The notes: generated by a model not told the origin, from the letters alone. Counted from the stretch's first letter, positions 1-8,185 are shown. The stretch is 40,998 nucleotides of DNA from Methylovulum psychrotolerans (GCF_002923755.1 NZ_PGFZ01000004.1:80290-121287); one strand, 5' to 3'. Translations and numbers: made by a program.

Positions 1-320
1 CCAATATAACCATTGTCTATAAAAATATATGACGCAAAACCAAGGCTTTCATCTATTTGTAATATCTTGTAGATCTCCTCAACACCTATTTCTTTTCTGT
101 TTATTCTTTTTATTACTTCATTTGATCTTGTCATTACGAATAAGAATACATCATTTGAACGCTTAAACAAATAAAGATTTTCATCTATGTGAAAAAAATT
201 GTTTTTATAACTAGGCGAATCAATATCGCAAAATGCACGCATCATATTTTTTATATTAAAAATAGAGCCTTCTCCTGTTTCTTTGTTTTTTATATAGTAA
301 CCGTAATAATTTACTCTCAT
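1..320 (-). CDS. Partial hypothetical protein, AT-rich, runs off left edge
   Basis: The reverse strand is open from an ATG at 318-320 to the window edge (106 codons, no stop), so the C-terminus is missing. The product begins MRVNYYGYYIKNKETGEG and is rich in Lys, Asn, Ile, Phe and Tyr, with no signal peptide or membrane segment. I do not recognise the family. The stretch is much more AT-rich than the glycan genes that follow, which suggests recent acquisition. Upstream (321-597) I see no other gene. Coding status rests on an uninterrupted frame in AT-rich DNA, where chance stops are frequent. Confidence 0.6.
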   Translation of the reverse strand, partial: MRVNYYGYYIKNKETGEGSIFNIKNMMRAFCDIDSPSYKNNFFHIDENLYLFKRSNDVFLFVMTRSNEVIKRINRKEIGVEEIYKILQIDESLGFASYIFIDNGYI

Positions 321-597
321 CTAGCATCCTTTGTTGTAATTTTGTAATTAATTGTTAGTGCGGTATTTTTATAATAGTGGTTTTTTTGTGAATTTATAGA
401 TGTAATCCAATGTTTCTTACTAATTTTGCCCAGACCAGTCTAGCAATTTAATATGCTATCTGCTATGAACTATTACCATTTTCATAAAGTTTTTAGAAAA
501 TAATCCGTCTGACATCCCCTTTATTTTAATGGCGTATGTTTTGAGCCGGAACGCCAAAACTCCACAAGAAGCAAATACCGCATCATCAAGTCTACCT

Positions 598-1632
598 CTA
601 ATCCCGCACAGCCCGCGCCGCCAACATCGCCTTAAGCTCGCCAACATCCATTTGCCTAACCGCTGCAATCGCCTCGGCCTGTAAGTCGCTGTGCTGGCTG
701 TCGGTAGCGGGCGGTTGTTGGTAGATGTGGCGGATGATGGTGTAGGGGCGTTGTTTGACTTCTGTAAAAATGGTGGCGATGTAGATGCCTTGGATGCCTA
801 GGAAGAAGATGATGAGGCCGGAGAATAGCCAGAGGGCGGCGATGAGGGTGCTGGTGCTGGTGGGTGGGGTGTTTAGGGCGGTGGCGCAGAAGCTCAGGTA
901 GGCGATATAGGCTAGGGCGGTGCTGGTGAGTAGGGTGCCGGCGTATAAGGTAGCTGTTAGGGGGCGGTTGCTGAACGATACCACGGCGGTGACGAAGTGG
1001 CTGAGTTTGCGCCGGAACGAGTAGGTGGTGGGGCTGGTGGCGTGTTTGCGGACGGTTTGGTGGCATTGTTTAAAGCCCGTAGTGATCCATAAGCCGCCGA
1101 TGTTCAGCTCGCGTTCTTGGTGGCTGAGCAGGGCGTTGACGTAGCGGCGTGTCATGAGGCGGGCGGTGACGATGTTATCCGGTTGCGCTAAGCCTGTAAC
1201 GGCCCGGAAGGTTTTGTAGAACAGGCTGCCGGTCAGTTGTTCCCAGCGTGTGCCTTTGCGTTGGCATTGTACGCCATAGACCATGTCGGCGGCTTCGGTG
1301 TTCAGTTGTTCGGCAAAGCTAGGTAGCCATTCGGGTTCTTCTTCTAGGTCGCTGTCGAGCAGGAATACCCGGTCGCCTTGGCTTTGCGCTAAGCCGGTCA
1401 TCATGGCTTTGTGGTGGCCGAAGTTACGCGCCAGGTCGATGACGCGTAGCCGAGGGTCGGTTTCGGTCAGGGCGATGGCGATGGCGAGCGAGTTATCTGG
1501 CGAGCCGTCGTTAACTAGGATGATTTCATAATCTGTGCCTGCCTGTTGTTGGGCGACGGCGCTGCTCCGCGCGTAAAATTCGTTGAGGTAGGGGGCGGTG
1601 TGGTAGAGGGTGGCGACGATGGACAGTTTCAT
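598..1632 (-). CDS. Family 2 glycosyltransferase with two C-terminal membrane helices (DPM1/GtrB-like)
   Basis: The 344-aa product likely transfers a sugar from a nucleotide donor to a lipid carrier on the cytoplasmic face of the inner membrane, in surface-glycan synthesis. It opens with [16 protein letters not shown], typical of GT-A enzymes. It has the nucleotide-binding acidic motif ([12 protein letters not shown], DxD type) near residue 95 and two hydrophobic segments near residues 230-255 and 270-300, followed by YTIIRHIYQ, as in polyprenyl-phosphate glycosyltransferases. The frame stays open 43 codons further upstream, but that extension overlaps the WbqC-like gene and is proline-rich noise. 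The chosen ATG overlaps the upstream stop by 4 bp (ATGA), indicating translational coupling. Sugar specificity cannot be read. Confidence 0.88.
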   Translation of the reverse strand: MKLSIVATLYHTAPYLNEFYARSSAVAQQQAGTDYEIILVNDGSPDNSLAIAIALTETDPRLRVIDLARNFGHHKAMMTGLAQSQGDRVFLLDSDLEEEPEWLPSFAEQLNTEAADMVYGVQCQRKGTRWEQLTGSLFYKTFRAVTGLAQPDNIVTARLMTRRYVNALLSHQERELNIGGLWITTGFKQCHQTVRKHATSPTTYSFRRKLSHFVTAVVSFSNRPLTATLYAGTLLTSTALAYIAYLSFCATALNTPPTSTSTLIAALWLFSGLIIFFLGIQGIYIATIFTEVKQRPYTIIRHIYQQPPATDSQHSDLQAEAIAAVRQMDVGELKAMLAARAVRD

Positions 1633-2321
1633 GGGCGGACGTATTTCATGTAATGGGGGGCTTGGGGGCCACAATTGAACAGTAAGTCGAGGATGGAGAC
1701 GTAGTGGGTGAAGTCGCCCCACAGTTGCGGGTAGTCGGGATAGTCCTGATAGTCGAACCAAGTGAGTTTGATGCCCCGGTCGGTGAAGACGTTTTCTTGC
1801 AGGTAGTCTTTGGCGGCGGGGCCGGAGAGGTATTCGCTACCGCCTGCTTGTGCGCACAGGTCGGCGAGCCGTTCGGTTTTGCCTTCGGGCAGGTGGTAGT
1901 CCCAGGAGTTGCTGATGACGGTGTTTATGCCCAGATAGGCGCAGACAGCTTCGAGAAAGCGGCGGTTGAGGGTTGATAGGTGGCTGTCTGGGGTGTGGTA
2001 GAGCGGTTCTAGCCACGCGGCGATGTCTTTGAAGTGGGGGGCTTGGCGGTAGTTGTGGGTGAGGGTTTGCCAATGGTGTTGGCGCCAGGTGTCGCCGTCG
2101 ATTTGGGTGTCGCGGATTTTTTGCAGGTATTTGCCTTTGACTTGTACGGGGACGGACAGCCATTGCCCGCCTGTCGGGGTTTTGATCTGGTTGCGGTTGC
2201 GCCAGTCCCGCCGGGTGTATTGCATGTCGTCGTAGAGGATAAATTCATCAACGGCGGCAATTAGGTCAAAGTATCCTTTCCAGGGAATGTAGTTGGATTG
2301 TAGGATGGCGACTTTTTTCAT
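1629..2321 (-). CDS. WbqC-like family protein
   Basis: The 230-aa protein starts [21 protein letters not shown] and continues with [20 protein letters not shown]. This is the characteristic opening of the WbqC-like family found in O-antigen and capsule loci. The family's reaction is not firmly established; it is associated with synthesis or modification of unusual sugars. No membrane segment or signal peptide is visible, so a cytoplasmic role is likely. It is coupled to the glycosyltransferase by a 4-bp overlap. The 2322-2580 gap upstream holds repeats rather than an obvious promoter. The length matches the family. Confidence 0.85.
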   Translation of the reverse strand: MKKVAILQSNYIPWKGYFDLIAAVDEFILYDDMQYTRRDWRNRNQIKTPTGGQWLSVPVQVKGKYLQKIRDTQIDGDTWRQHHWQTLTHNYRQAPHFKDIAAWLEPLYHTPDSHLSTLNRRFLEAVCAYLGINTVISNSWDYHLPEGKTERLADLCAQAGGSEYLSGPAAKDYLQENVFTDRGIKLTWFDYQDYPDYPQLWGDFTHYVSILDLLFNCGPQAPHYMKYVRP

Positions 2322-2340
2322 GGGGGCTTGGGTTGTTTGG

Positions 2341-2480
2341 GTAAGGAAGGTGCGTAAAATTAAATAGGTGTTTCATTGCATCTCTGCGTGTTAAACCCCA
2401 CTCCAGCCCTCCCCTTCGCAGGGGAGGGAGCTTATGGCTTTCCCGTCGTACAGGCGAAAATTAGGGGGAAGGTGCATAAG
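2341..2480. repeat. Truncated copy of a MITE-like dispersed element
   Basis: This stretch is clearly similar to 10345-10475: both carry a TAAGGAA(G/C)GTGCGTAA start, a GTGTTAAACCCCA segment, the hairpin CCCTCCCC..GGGGAGGG and the text AGCTTATG.CTTTCCCGT. The right third of the 10.3-kb copy, including its terminal inverted repeat, is absent here, so this copy looks truncated. It lies between the WbqC-like gene and the methyltransferase. Confidence 0.6.
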
Positions 2481-2519
2481 ATAACTTTGGCTATTCAGTA
2501 TCATGAGGCGGTTTCTTCT

Positions 2520-2571
2520 TTGGAGCGCGGGCATCTTGCCCGCTCTTGCGGGCAGGATGCCCGCGCTCCAA
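2520..2571. repeat. 24-bp-arm inverted repeat, possible terminator
   Basis: A near-perfect palindrome has arms starting TTGGAGCGCGGGCATC (2520-2543) and the complement at 2548-2571, with one mismatch and a 4-nt loop. It sits just downstream of the methyltransferase stop and could fold as a strong RNA hairpin. No long U-tract follows. The core GCGGGCA..GATGCCCGCGC recurs at 12014-12031, so it is probably a dispersed palindrome family. Confidence 0.6.
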
Positions 2572-2580
2572 GATGCGTAT

Positions 2581-3456
2581 TCATTCCCGTTTTTGGGCAA
2601 GTATAAACCGGGAGCCGCCGATGGGGAGGTTGAGGCCGATTTTAATGGCCGCCAGTTCAACGCGCAGTATCGCCGCTAAGACTGTGTTTAGCCAGCGGGG
2701 GATTTTCAGCTCTGCCGATGCGTCTCGTGTGGCGTGGGGTTTGCGGTGCTGTAGCCAGCGGGAGAGCATCATGGCGGGCAGTAGGGTTGAGACAAAAGAG
2801 GTGCTGCGGATCAGGGTAAATCCGGCGGCGGTGATTTTTTGGTGCAAGTCGTTGGCCTCATAACGGCGGGCATGGCAGGCATAGTCATCTAGGTGGCTCC
2901 ATAACCAGGGATGCTGGGGGACGGTCAGGATAAGGTAGCCTTGGGGTTTGAGGGCGGCGTGGATTTGCGCCAGTACGCGGCGGTCATCGGCGATATGTTC
3001 TAAGACATCGAAAGCGCCAATGGCAGCGAATTCTGCGTAAAACGGGATGTGTTGGGCATCCATTTGCATGAGGTTGGCGGTGGGTACGCGCTGGGCGGCA
3101 AAACTCAGGCCGTCGCTGAATAGGTCGCTGCCGTGCAGTTGGGCTTGGGGGAAGGCGCGGGCGATGGCGGTTAAGACAAAGCCGGTGCCGCAACCGATTT
3201 CTAAGAAGGATCGGAGGTTGGGGCAGTAGGTGGTCAGCGCCCACAGGATGAGGCGGTTGCGTGTGCAAAACCAAAAATTGCCTGCTTCTAGCTGGGCCAG
3301 TGCGCTGAAATAGCTGGTTTTAAAGCCGTTGCCGTTCTGCGCGGATTCGGGGCTGTAGGCGGTGAATCCGGCGATGGCGGCGGGGGTTGTCCCGCAATGC
3401 GGGCAACTTAGTGCTGGCGCGTCGAAATAGCCGTTACAGTTTAGGCAACGTTTCAT
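2581..3456 (-). CDS. Class I SAM-dependent methyltransferase with N-terminal zinc ribbon
   Basis: The 291-aa protein begins with a small zinc ribbon (C4xxC7 ... C18xxC21), followed by a Rossmann methyltransferase with motif I FLEIGCGTGFVLTAIARAFP and an acidic residue in HGSDLFSDGL. The C-terminus holds hydrophobic segments (around TLLPAMMLSRWL and RWLNTVLAAILRVELA), so it may contact the membrane. I chose the ATG at 3456 because AAAAGGA lies 6 nt upstream; the ATG at 3489, 11 codons earlier, has no such site. It probably methylates a glycan or glycolipid intermediate, inferred from its neighbours. The substrate is unknown. Confidence 0.82.
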   Translation of the reverse strand: MKRCLNCNGYFDAPALSCPHCGTTPAAIAGFTAYSPESAQNGNGFKTSYFSALAQLEAGNFWFCTRNRLILWALTTYCPNLRSFLEIGCGTGFVLTAIARAFPQAQLHGSDLFSDGLSFAAQRVPTANLMQMDAQHIPFYAEFAAIGAFDVLEHIADDRRVLAQIHAALKPQGYLILTVPQHPWLWSHLDDYACHARRYEANDLHQKITAAGFTLIRSTSFVSTLLPAMMLSRWLQHRKPHATRDASAELKIPRWLNTVLAAILRVELAAIKIGLNLPIGGSRFILAQKRE

Positions 3457-3559
3457 TTTTGGTCCTTTTGGGCATAAGTATCTAAACAAGTTTAATTAAG
3501 GCTTCGATGGGTTTCACAGGCTTTGGCCGCTAATAAATGTAGCGACAATAAATCTACCC

Positions 3560-3785
3560 GTCATTCGGGCATACCCCTGTCATAGCCACAGCACGGAGTG
3601 CAATGGTCTTTAGCCATTGCACGTTGGCCTAAGCTGGGCGCACCAAGGTACCGATAGCCTCCGGCGTTAGGTAAGCGACAGGCTGAATGTTGCCTTGCGC
3701 GGTTTAAGCCATCGTGCAATGGCTAAAGACCATTGCACTCCACGCTATGTCGCCCCATGAGTGACGGTATCTGTCGGAATGACGG
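3560..3785. repeat. Pair of REP-like palindromes in inverted orientation
   Basis: Two 25-bp palindromes, 3598-3622 (GTGCAATGGTCTTTAGCC..) and 3714-3738 (its inverse), flank about 90 bp. The similarity extends outward on both sides (GTCATT..., GGAGTGCAATGG...), so the whole region is an imperfect inverted repeat, the usual REP-doublet (BIME-like) arrangement. Further members lie at 4871-4893, 20237-20261 and 20291-20311. No gene is seen in the 445-bp gap between the methyltransferase and the propeller protein. Confidence 0.75.
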
Positions 3786-3868
3786 ATGGATTAATGGTTG
3801 CTATATTTTTTAATAAATAAACTGGTGTAGATACCTATGCCTTTTGGGTGGGGCGGAATGGTTAAAAC

Positions 3869-3892
3869 GTCGGGCAGAACCGCTTGCCCGAC
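3869..3892. terminator. Hairpin downstream of the propeller-protein gene
   Basis: An 8-bp perfect stem GTCGGGCA/TGCCCGAC with an 8-nt loop starts 10 nt after the end of the minus-strand gene at 3902. There is no clear T-tract on the minus strand, so it may be a dispersed palindrome acting as a weak terminator or mRNA end. Confidence 0.4.
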
Positions 3893-3901
3893 CTACGGCG
3901 G

Positions 3902-4822
3902 TTAGCTTTCCAACACCGCTAAGCCGAAGCCGCTTTTGCCGTAGCCGTTACCATTATAGAGCATATAGGTTTGGCTTTGGTGGGTGAAGACAAAGGGGTA
4001 TTCGATCATGTCCGCATCCCAACCGCTGGCGGATACGTCTATGCCGGCGGTGTCTAAGGCGAGTTGCCAGTGGTGGCCGTCGGAGCTGGTGGCGTGGCCG
4101 ATGCGGTAGCTTGTGCCTGTGCCGCTGCGGTAAGAAAACCACATCTGGTAGCTGCCGTCGGCGGCTTGTATAGCGGTCGGTCTGGAGAAGGCTTGGGCTA
4201 TGCCCAGTGCGTAGGGGATGGCTAGGCCTTCGCGCTGCCAGTGTTGGCCGTCGGGTGAGGCGGCGGTGTTGATGACGTGGAGCATTTCGCCATTGCCTGC
4301 ATCCCAGCTTTGGGTGGAGCCGTACCACATCCGGTAGCTGCCGTCGGGGTGTTGGTGTGCCCACGGGTAGGAGAAGCTGAGCGGGTCTAGGTGGTTGGCG
4401 GTGAACAGCGGTGCGGGGTTGGCTAGGCTTAGGCTGCCGTCGGGGTGCACGGTCAGTTGGCCGATGTCGCCGCGCCAGTGGCTGTGTTGGGGCGTTTGCC
4501 AGCCCATGAACAGCATATAGCGGACTCCGTTAGCGGTGTAGCAGTTGCCGATGCTTACGCCGTCGGCATAGAAGCTGCCTGCCGGGCCGTGGGTAAAGAG
4601 GGGTTGTTCATGTTCGCGGATGACGGTGCGGCGGACAATGTCGATATCGACCGCGCCTACTGAGGAGCGGTTTTGGGCATCCCGCCCGCTGAAAAAAATC
4701 CGGTAGACATCGCCGCCGATCAGGACGGGTAGGGGGTTGGCGGCATGGGTCAAGAGTTTGGGGTGGCGGTTATCTCCCGCTGGGCAATAGAGTAGCCCTA
4801 GTTTGCGCCAAGTTTGGTTCAT
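3902..4822 (-). CDS. Five-bladed beta-propeller, glycosyl hydrolase 43/62/68-like protein
   Basis: The 306-aa product shows the repeated blade signatures of glycosidase-type five-bladed propellers: YRIFFSGRDAQNRSSVGAVDID, DGSYRMWYGSTQSWD, DGSYQMWFSYRSGTGTSYRIGHATSSDGHHW, and a final TYMLYNGNGYGKSGFGLAVLE. There is no signal peptide, so it is probably cytoplasmic. Proteins of this type occur in O-antigen and exopolysaccharide clusters. Whether this one hydrolyses or transfers a sugar, or only binds it, cannot be told; I could not place the catalytic acids with certainty. REP-like elements border it on both sides. Confidence 0.75.
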   Translation of the reverse strand: MNQTWRKLGLLYCPAGDNRHPKLLTHAANPLPVLIGGDVYRIFFSGRDAQNRSSVGAVDIDIVRRTVIREHEQPLFTHGPAGSFYADGVSIGNCYTANGVRYMLFMGWQTPQHSHWRGDIGQLTVHPDGSLSLANPAPLFTANHLDPLSFSYPWAHQHPDGSYRMWYGSTQSWDAGNGEMLHVINTAASPDGQHWQREGLAIPYALGIAQAFSRPTAIQAADGSYQMWFSYRSGTGTSYRIGHATSSDGHHWQLALDTAGIDVSASGWDADMIEYPFVFTHQSQTYMLYNGNGYGKSGFGLAVLES

Positions 4823-4870
4823 GTAGCGTCTGATGTTAAGTAAATGACGATTAATCCGGTTAGGTTATTG

Positions 4871-4893
4871 TGCAATGGCTAAAGACCATTGCA
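4871..4893. repeat. REP-like palindrome
   Basis: TGCAATGG/CCATTGCA arms enclose a 7-nt CTAAAGA loop, with the same sequence as the palindromes at 3598-3622 and 3714-3738. It lies in the gap upstream of the propeller-protein gene. Confidence 0.7.
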
Positions 4894-4900
4894 GGCCGTA

Positions 4901-5048
4901 TATACTTTAAACGGTCAAGTTTTCGGTTTTTTTGGTAGGGTACGCTGTGCGTACCTTTAAAAAACCCTCATAAAATCAGTGCAAAAGGTACGCACAGCGT
5001 ACCCTACGGTGAATTGTAAAAGCCGAAAACTTGGCCGTTCAGAGTATA
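4901..5048. mobile_element. 148-bp palindromic MITE-like element
   Basis: The inner arms 4935-4958 and 4984-5007 are perfect 24-nt complements (starting GTAGGGTACGCTGTGCG). The outer arms 4901-4928 and 5021-5048 match in about 24 of 28 positions (TATACT..., with CAAGTTTTCGG shared). The centre is a 25-nt AT-rich loop. It has no coding capacity and ends 7 bp before the acyltransferase stop. The near-symmetrical structure fits a non-autonomous transposable element or a large REP-like hairpin. No transposase is nearby. Confidence 0.65.
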
Positions 5049-5055
5049 GCTTGGT

Positions 5056-5721
5056 TCATAGTTTTCTTAGCCGGGTGCTGGGTACTCTGGCGCGTTCGGT
5101 GGCGTTGCCGATATATACGCCTTCCGCTGCGGCATCGGCCAGCAATAGCGCCCCCGCGCCGATGACGCAGCGGTCGCCGATTTTAATGTGGTCGCGCAGG
5201 GTGGCGTTGACCCCGATAAAGCATTGTTCGCCGATTTCCACGCCGCCGGACACCACGACATGGGAGGCGATGAAGCAATGGTCTTTGATGACGGAATGGT
5301 GGCCGATATGGTTGCCGCTCCAGAGCGTGACATTGTTGCCGATGCGGACGAAGGGTTGAATGGTGTTGTCTTCAAAAATAAAGCAGTTATCGCCGATTTG
5401 GCCGTCATTGAGCAAGCTGGCGCGGGGGCTGATGAAGCTGGCTAAACTGTAGCCTAAAGCTTTGGCGGCGCGGTATTTGTCCCGGCGCACGGCGTTAAGT
5501 TGCGCGTAGCTGAGGGCGACAAACAAGTCGTAGGTGCTGGGCGGGTAGTGTTCGGTCAGGCTGTCAAAGGCGATGACGGGCAGGCCGCAAAACAGGCCGT
5601 CCGGCAGATAGGCCCGGTCGACGGTGAAGGCGGCCACATCGTAGTCGGATTCGCGGCTGAAATAGAAGTGCGCCAGTTGGGCGATGTCGCCGGTGCCAAA
5701 AATAACCAGTGGTTTGCCCAT
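5056..5721 (-). CDS. NeuD/PglD-family sugar O- or N-acyltransferase (left-handed beta-helix)
   Basis: The 221-aa protein has an N-terminal nucleotide-binding-like alpha/beta domain (PLVIFGTGDIAQLAHFYF, residues 4-22) and a C-terminal hexapeptide-repeat beta-helix (about residues 105-205, e.g. GQIGDNCFIFEDNT, VEIGEQCFIGVNATL, IKIGDRCVIGAGALL). This two-domain layout is that of PglD/NeuD acyltransferases, which acylate an amino sugar or sialic-acid-like sugar from acyl-CoA. The cluster NHIGHH (138-142) is a candidate for the catalytic histidine. It follows a methyltransferase at 3-bp spacing, so the two are co-transcribed. Acceptor and acyl donor are unknown. Confidence 0.85.
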   Translation of the reverse strand: MGKPLVIFGTGDIAQLAHFYFSRESDYDVAAFTVDRAYLPDGLFCGLPVIAFDSLTEHYPPSTYDLFVALSYAQLNAVRRDKYRAAKALGYSLASFISPRASLLNDGQIGDNCFIFEDNTIQPFVRIGNNVTLWSGNHIGHHSVIKDHCFIASHVVVSGGVEIGEQCFIGVNATLRDHIKIGDRCVIGAGALLLADAAAEGVYIGNATERARVPSTRLRKL

Positions 5722-5724
5722 AGT

Positions 5725-6360
5725 TTAGCTTTTCCTGACTAAGAGGGTGAATTCGTATAAGTCGTAGTCATGCAGTAAGGCGACGTTGCGCGAATATTTG
5801 CGCTTGCACAGGTCGAAGAGTTGGCACGGGTCAGCGTAGTACAGGTTGGCTTTCATTTTGTCGGCATCGGCGTAACGGGTCAGGCAATTGAAGGCAAAAC
5901 CTCGGCTGCTGCTGCGGTCTAGGCTGTCTAAGGTGGTTTCTAAGTAGGCCTGCCATTCTGAATCTGTCCGGCCAAAGCGGACATTAAAAATGCCGCTGGT
6001 GACGGCATAGTCGGCGGTTTGGTCGGGGCTGTCGGCGCAAATGAAGCGGGCTTGGGTTTGTCCGGCATGGCGTTGCTGTGCCGCTTCGGTCATCGCTTCA
6101 CAGATGTCGATGCCGATGTAGGCGGCATGGGGATAGTGCTGGCTGATAAAATCATAGAATGCGCCATAGCCGCTGCCTAAGTCGTTGACGGAAAAGTGTT
6201 GGTTGCCGTCAAACAATTTGGCGAGTTGGTGAAAGCGTAGCCATTGGCCTGCGGCGCTGTTCCAGTCCACGCCTTGCGGGGTTTGCCCATGCTGGCGGAG
6301 TTTTTCGGCATAATAAGCGGCCACTTCTTCAAGCAATGCCGGGGTTGCGGTCTTAGCCAT
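5725..6360 (-). CDS. Class I SAM-dependent methyltransferase
   Basis: The 211-aa product has motif I as VNDLGSGYGAFYDFI (about 58-72) and a following acidic motif in AAYIGIDICEAM. It is a soluble single-domain methyltransferase of ordinary length. The end of the gene lies 3 bp from the start of the acyltransferase, so the two form an operon that probably modifies one sugar or its carrier. The substrate is inferred only from context. Confidence 0.82.
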   Translation of the reverse strand: MAKTATPALLEEVAAYYAEKLRQHGQTPQGVDWNSAAGQWLRFHQLAKLFDGNQHFSVNDLGSGYGAFYDFISQHYPHAAYIGIDICEAMTEAAQQRHAGQTQARFICADSPDQTADYAVTSGIFNVRFGRTDSEWQAYLETTLDSLDRSSSRGFAFNCLTRYADADKMKANLYYADPCQLFDLCKRKYSRNVALLHDYDLYEFTLLVRKS

Positions 6361-6372
6361 TTAATGTTGTTC

Positions 6373-6489
6373 TCAATCGCGCGGGTGTGCCTCGAAATAC
6401 AGCACGAGGGCGTGTTCGGCTGCTTCTAACGCCGTATCGGGGCGGTTTTGCTCAAGAATACCGTAACGGGTAGCAGGGATATGATGCAT
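6373..6489 (-). CDS. Possible 38-aa small protein or gene remnant
   Basis: A short frame from ATG at 6487-6489 encodes MHHIPATRYGILEQNRPD and 20 more residues, ending 12 bp before the methyltransferase start. The composition looks protein-like and it is positioned to be first in the operon. No convincing ribosome binding site is visible and I do not recognise the peptide. It may be the tail of a lost gene. Confidence 0.25.
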   Translation of the reverse strand: MHHIPATRYGILEQNRPDTALEAAEHALVLYFEAHPRD

Positions 6490-6698
6490 GGTGATAATTA
6501 GGTTGTTTCTGCGTCAGGGACACTTGCGTCTTGGAAAAATTATAGTATAAATGACGGAATTTGCATAAATGATTGTGGAAATTATGGCCAAGGTTTATTC
6601 TTTGCCTGGCACATTCTTAAAGCTGGATCTTATGGCCTTAGTGTGTTATCTGGCGCATAATTTGACTGGCTATGAACGTCTTACTTGATTAATCTTAC

Positions 6699-7853
6699 AT
6701 GGAATTTATAGAAGCATCGCCGTCTTTTGGCAAAAAAGCCCGCTTAATAGCACTTTATCTGCCCCAATACCATCCTATCCCCGAAAATGACTTGTGGTGG
6801 GGCAAGGGCTTTACCGAGTGGACGAATACCACAAAGGCTAAACCGTTATTTTGGGGGCATTATCAACCCCATATCCCGGCTGATTTGGGCTTTTATGATT
6901 TGCGGGTACCGGAAACCCGCGCTGCCCAAGCCGATATGGCCCGCCACTATGGCATTGAGGCGTTTTGTTATTATCACTATTGGTTTGCCGGAGAGCGGTT
7001 ATTGGAACGGCCTTTTGAAGAGGTGTTGGCATCGGGGCAGCCGGATTTTCCGTTCTGTTTGTGTTGGGCGAACCAGACTTGGTCGGGCATCTGGCATGGT
7101 GCGGCGGATAAGGTGTTGATAGAGCAGACTTATCCGGGCATGGCAGACCATCGTCGGCATTTTGAGTATCTGTTGCCGTCGTTTTTGGATAAGCGTTATG
7201 TGTGCGTCGATGGCAAGCCGGTTTTTGTGGTTTATAACCCTAAGGAATTGCCGGACGCGCTGCAAGTGACGGATTTTTGGCGGGAGTTGGCGGTGCAGGC
7301 GGGCTTGCCGGGGTTGTTTCTGATTGCGGAAACGCGTTTCTCGCCGTGTTGGGACCCTAAGCAGGCCGGGTTTGATGCCAGCATTGATTTACATTTTCCG
7401 CTGGGTAAACAATGGCTGTCTTGGCGGCAGCCTTGGCGTAAGTTGACGGCAGTGTGCCGGAAAAAGCTGTCCCAATGGTGTGGGTTACCGATGGTTTACG
7501 CGTATCAAAAAGTCAGCGAGGAATTTATTGCGCCACCTGTCAACGGTATTGAGAGCTATCCTTGTGTGATCCCCAATTGGGATAATACCCCGCGTAGCGG
7601 CAAACGGGGTATAGTCCTAAACAATTCGACCCCGAAATACTTTCGCCGCCAGTTGAAAAAAGCGTTGCGGCGGGTCAGTAGCTTGCCTGAGCAGCGGCGG
7701 TTTGTGTTTGTCAAATCATGGAACGAATGGGCTGAGGGCAATCATCTGGAACCGGATTTGCGCTTTGGTCATGGCTATCTTGAGGTGATTAAAGAAGAGT
7801 TGCTCGCAGATACTGGCGGGGAAGAGGAGGGGCGCGGCTCGCTCGACCCTTAA
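6699..7853 (+). CDS. WbsX-family protein (glycoside hydrolase 99-like, putative glycosyltransferase)
   Basis: The 384-aa product carries the family signatures LYLPQYHPIPENDLWWGKGFTEW (residues 19-41, abridged), YHPHIP-type segment HYQPHIPADLGFYDLR, a CYYHYWF segment, WANQTWSG and, near the C-terminus, KSWNEWAEGNHLEPD. These are diagnostic of WbsX/GH99-like proteins from O-antigen and rhamnan loci, annotated variously as glycosyltransferases or endo-glycosidases. It is the only glycan gene on the plus strand here. The final residues (GGEEEGRGSLDP) look like read-through into repeat DNA. The preceding region (6490-6698) is AT-rich and likely holds its promoter, but no convincing -35/-10 pair was identified. 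Confidence 0.85.
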   Translation: MEFIEASPSFGKKARLIALYLPQYHPIPENDLWWGKGFTEWTNTTKAKPLFWGHYQPHIPADLGFYDLRVPETRAAQADMARHYGIEAFCYYHYWFAGERLLERPFEEVLASGQPDFPFCLCWANQTWSGIWHGAADKVLIEQTYPGMADHRRHFEYLLPSFLDKRYVCVDGKPVFVVYNPKELPDALQVTDFWRELAVQAGLPGLFLIAETRFSPCWDPKQAGFDASIDLHFPLGKQWLSWRQPWRKLTAVCRKKLSQWCGLPMVYAYQKVSEEFIAPPVNGIESYPCVIPNWDNTPRSGKRGIVLNNSTPKYFRRQLKKALRRVSSLPEQRRFVFVKSWNEWAEGNHLEPDLRFGHGYLEVIKEELLADTGGEEEGRGSLDP

Positions 7854-7889
7854 CTGATGTTACATAGTCATTTTGCGACATTGAAAAAT

Positions 7890-8170
7890 GTAGCGATGAG
7901 TCGCTATCGCGACGGTTTTTTAATCGGGTTCTCGCACCCGAAGGCGAGATACTTTCTTTTGCTCCGCCAAAAGAAAGTATCCAAAGAAAAGGCGGCCCGG
8001 TTGCCGCTTAATCCTGCGCTTCTCGGTTTTGTCGGGGGTCGGCAGAGAGGGCTCCTGCCCTCCTGCCGACGCGCGGCATCCCTGCCGCGCCCCTTCGGGC
8101 TGATCCCGACAAAACCTGCGATGCTCGGCGCGGCAAACGGGGGTAAAGCGACGTTACTGCGTAACGTCAG
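7890..8170. repeat. Dispersed repeat with several hairpins between convergent genes
   Basis: The stretch contains a perfect stem ACTTTCTTTTG/CAAAAGAAAGT (7951-7961, 7968-7978), a long-range pair TTTTGTCGGG/CCCGACAAAA around 8028 and 8106, and a hairpin GACGTTAC/GTAACGTC (8150-8157, 8161-8168). Its text (CCAAAAGAAAGTATCCAAAG and so on) belongs to a dispersed repeat I know from many gammaproteobacterial genomes that generates spurious ORFs on both strands. I see no gene here. The last hairpin may terminate transcription from both sides. Confidence 0.65.
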
Positions 8171-8185
8171 CCGCTGAGCCAAGCC

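Noticed and set aside
456-668. 70-aa minus-strand frame
   Set aside because: It overlaps the glycosyltransferase end in another frame, has no family resemblance and no ribosome site.
2391-2660. 89-aa minus-strand and 76-aa plus-strand frames
   Set aside because: They lie across the MITE fragment and the 2520-2571 palindrome and overlap the methyltransferase 3' end.
7857-8182. Two opposite-strand frames of about 90-106 aa
   Set aside because: They are translations of a known kind of dispersed hairpin-rich repeat and have no protein-like features.
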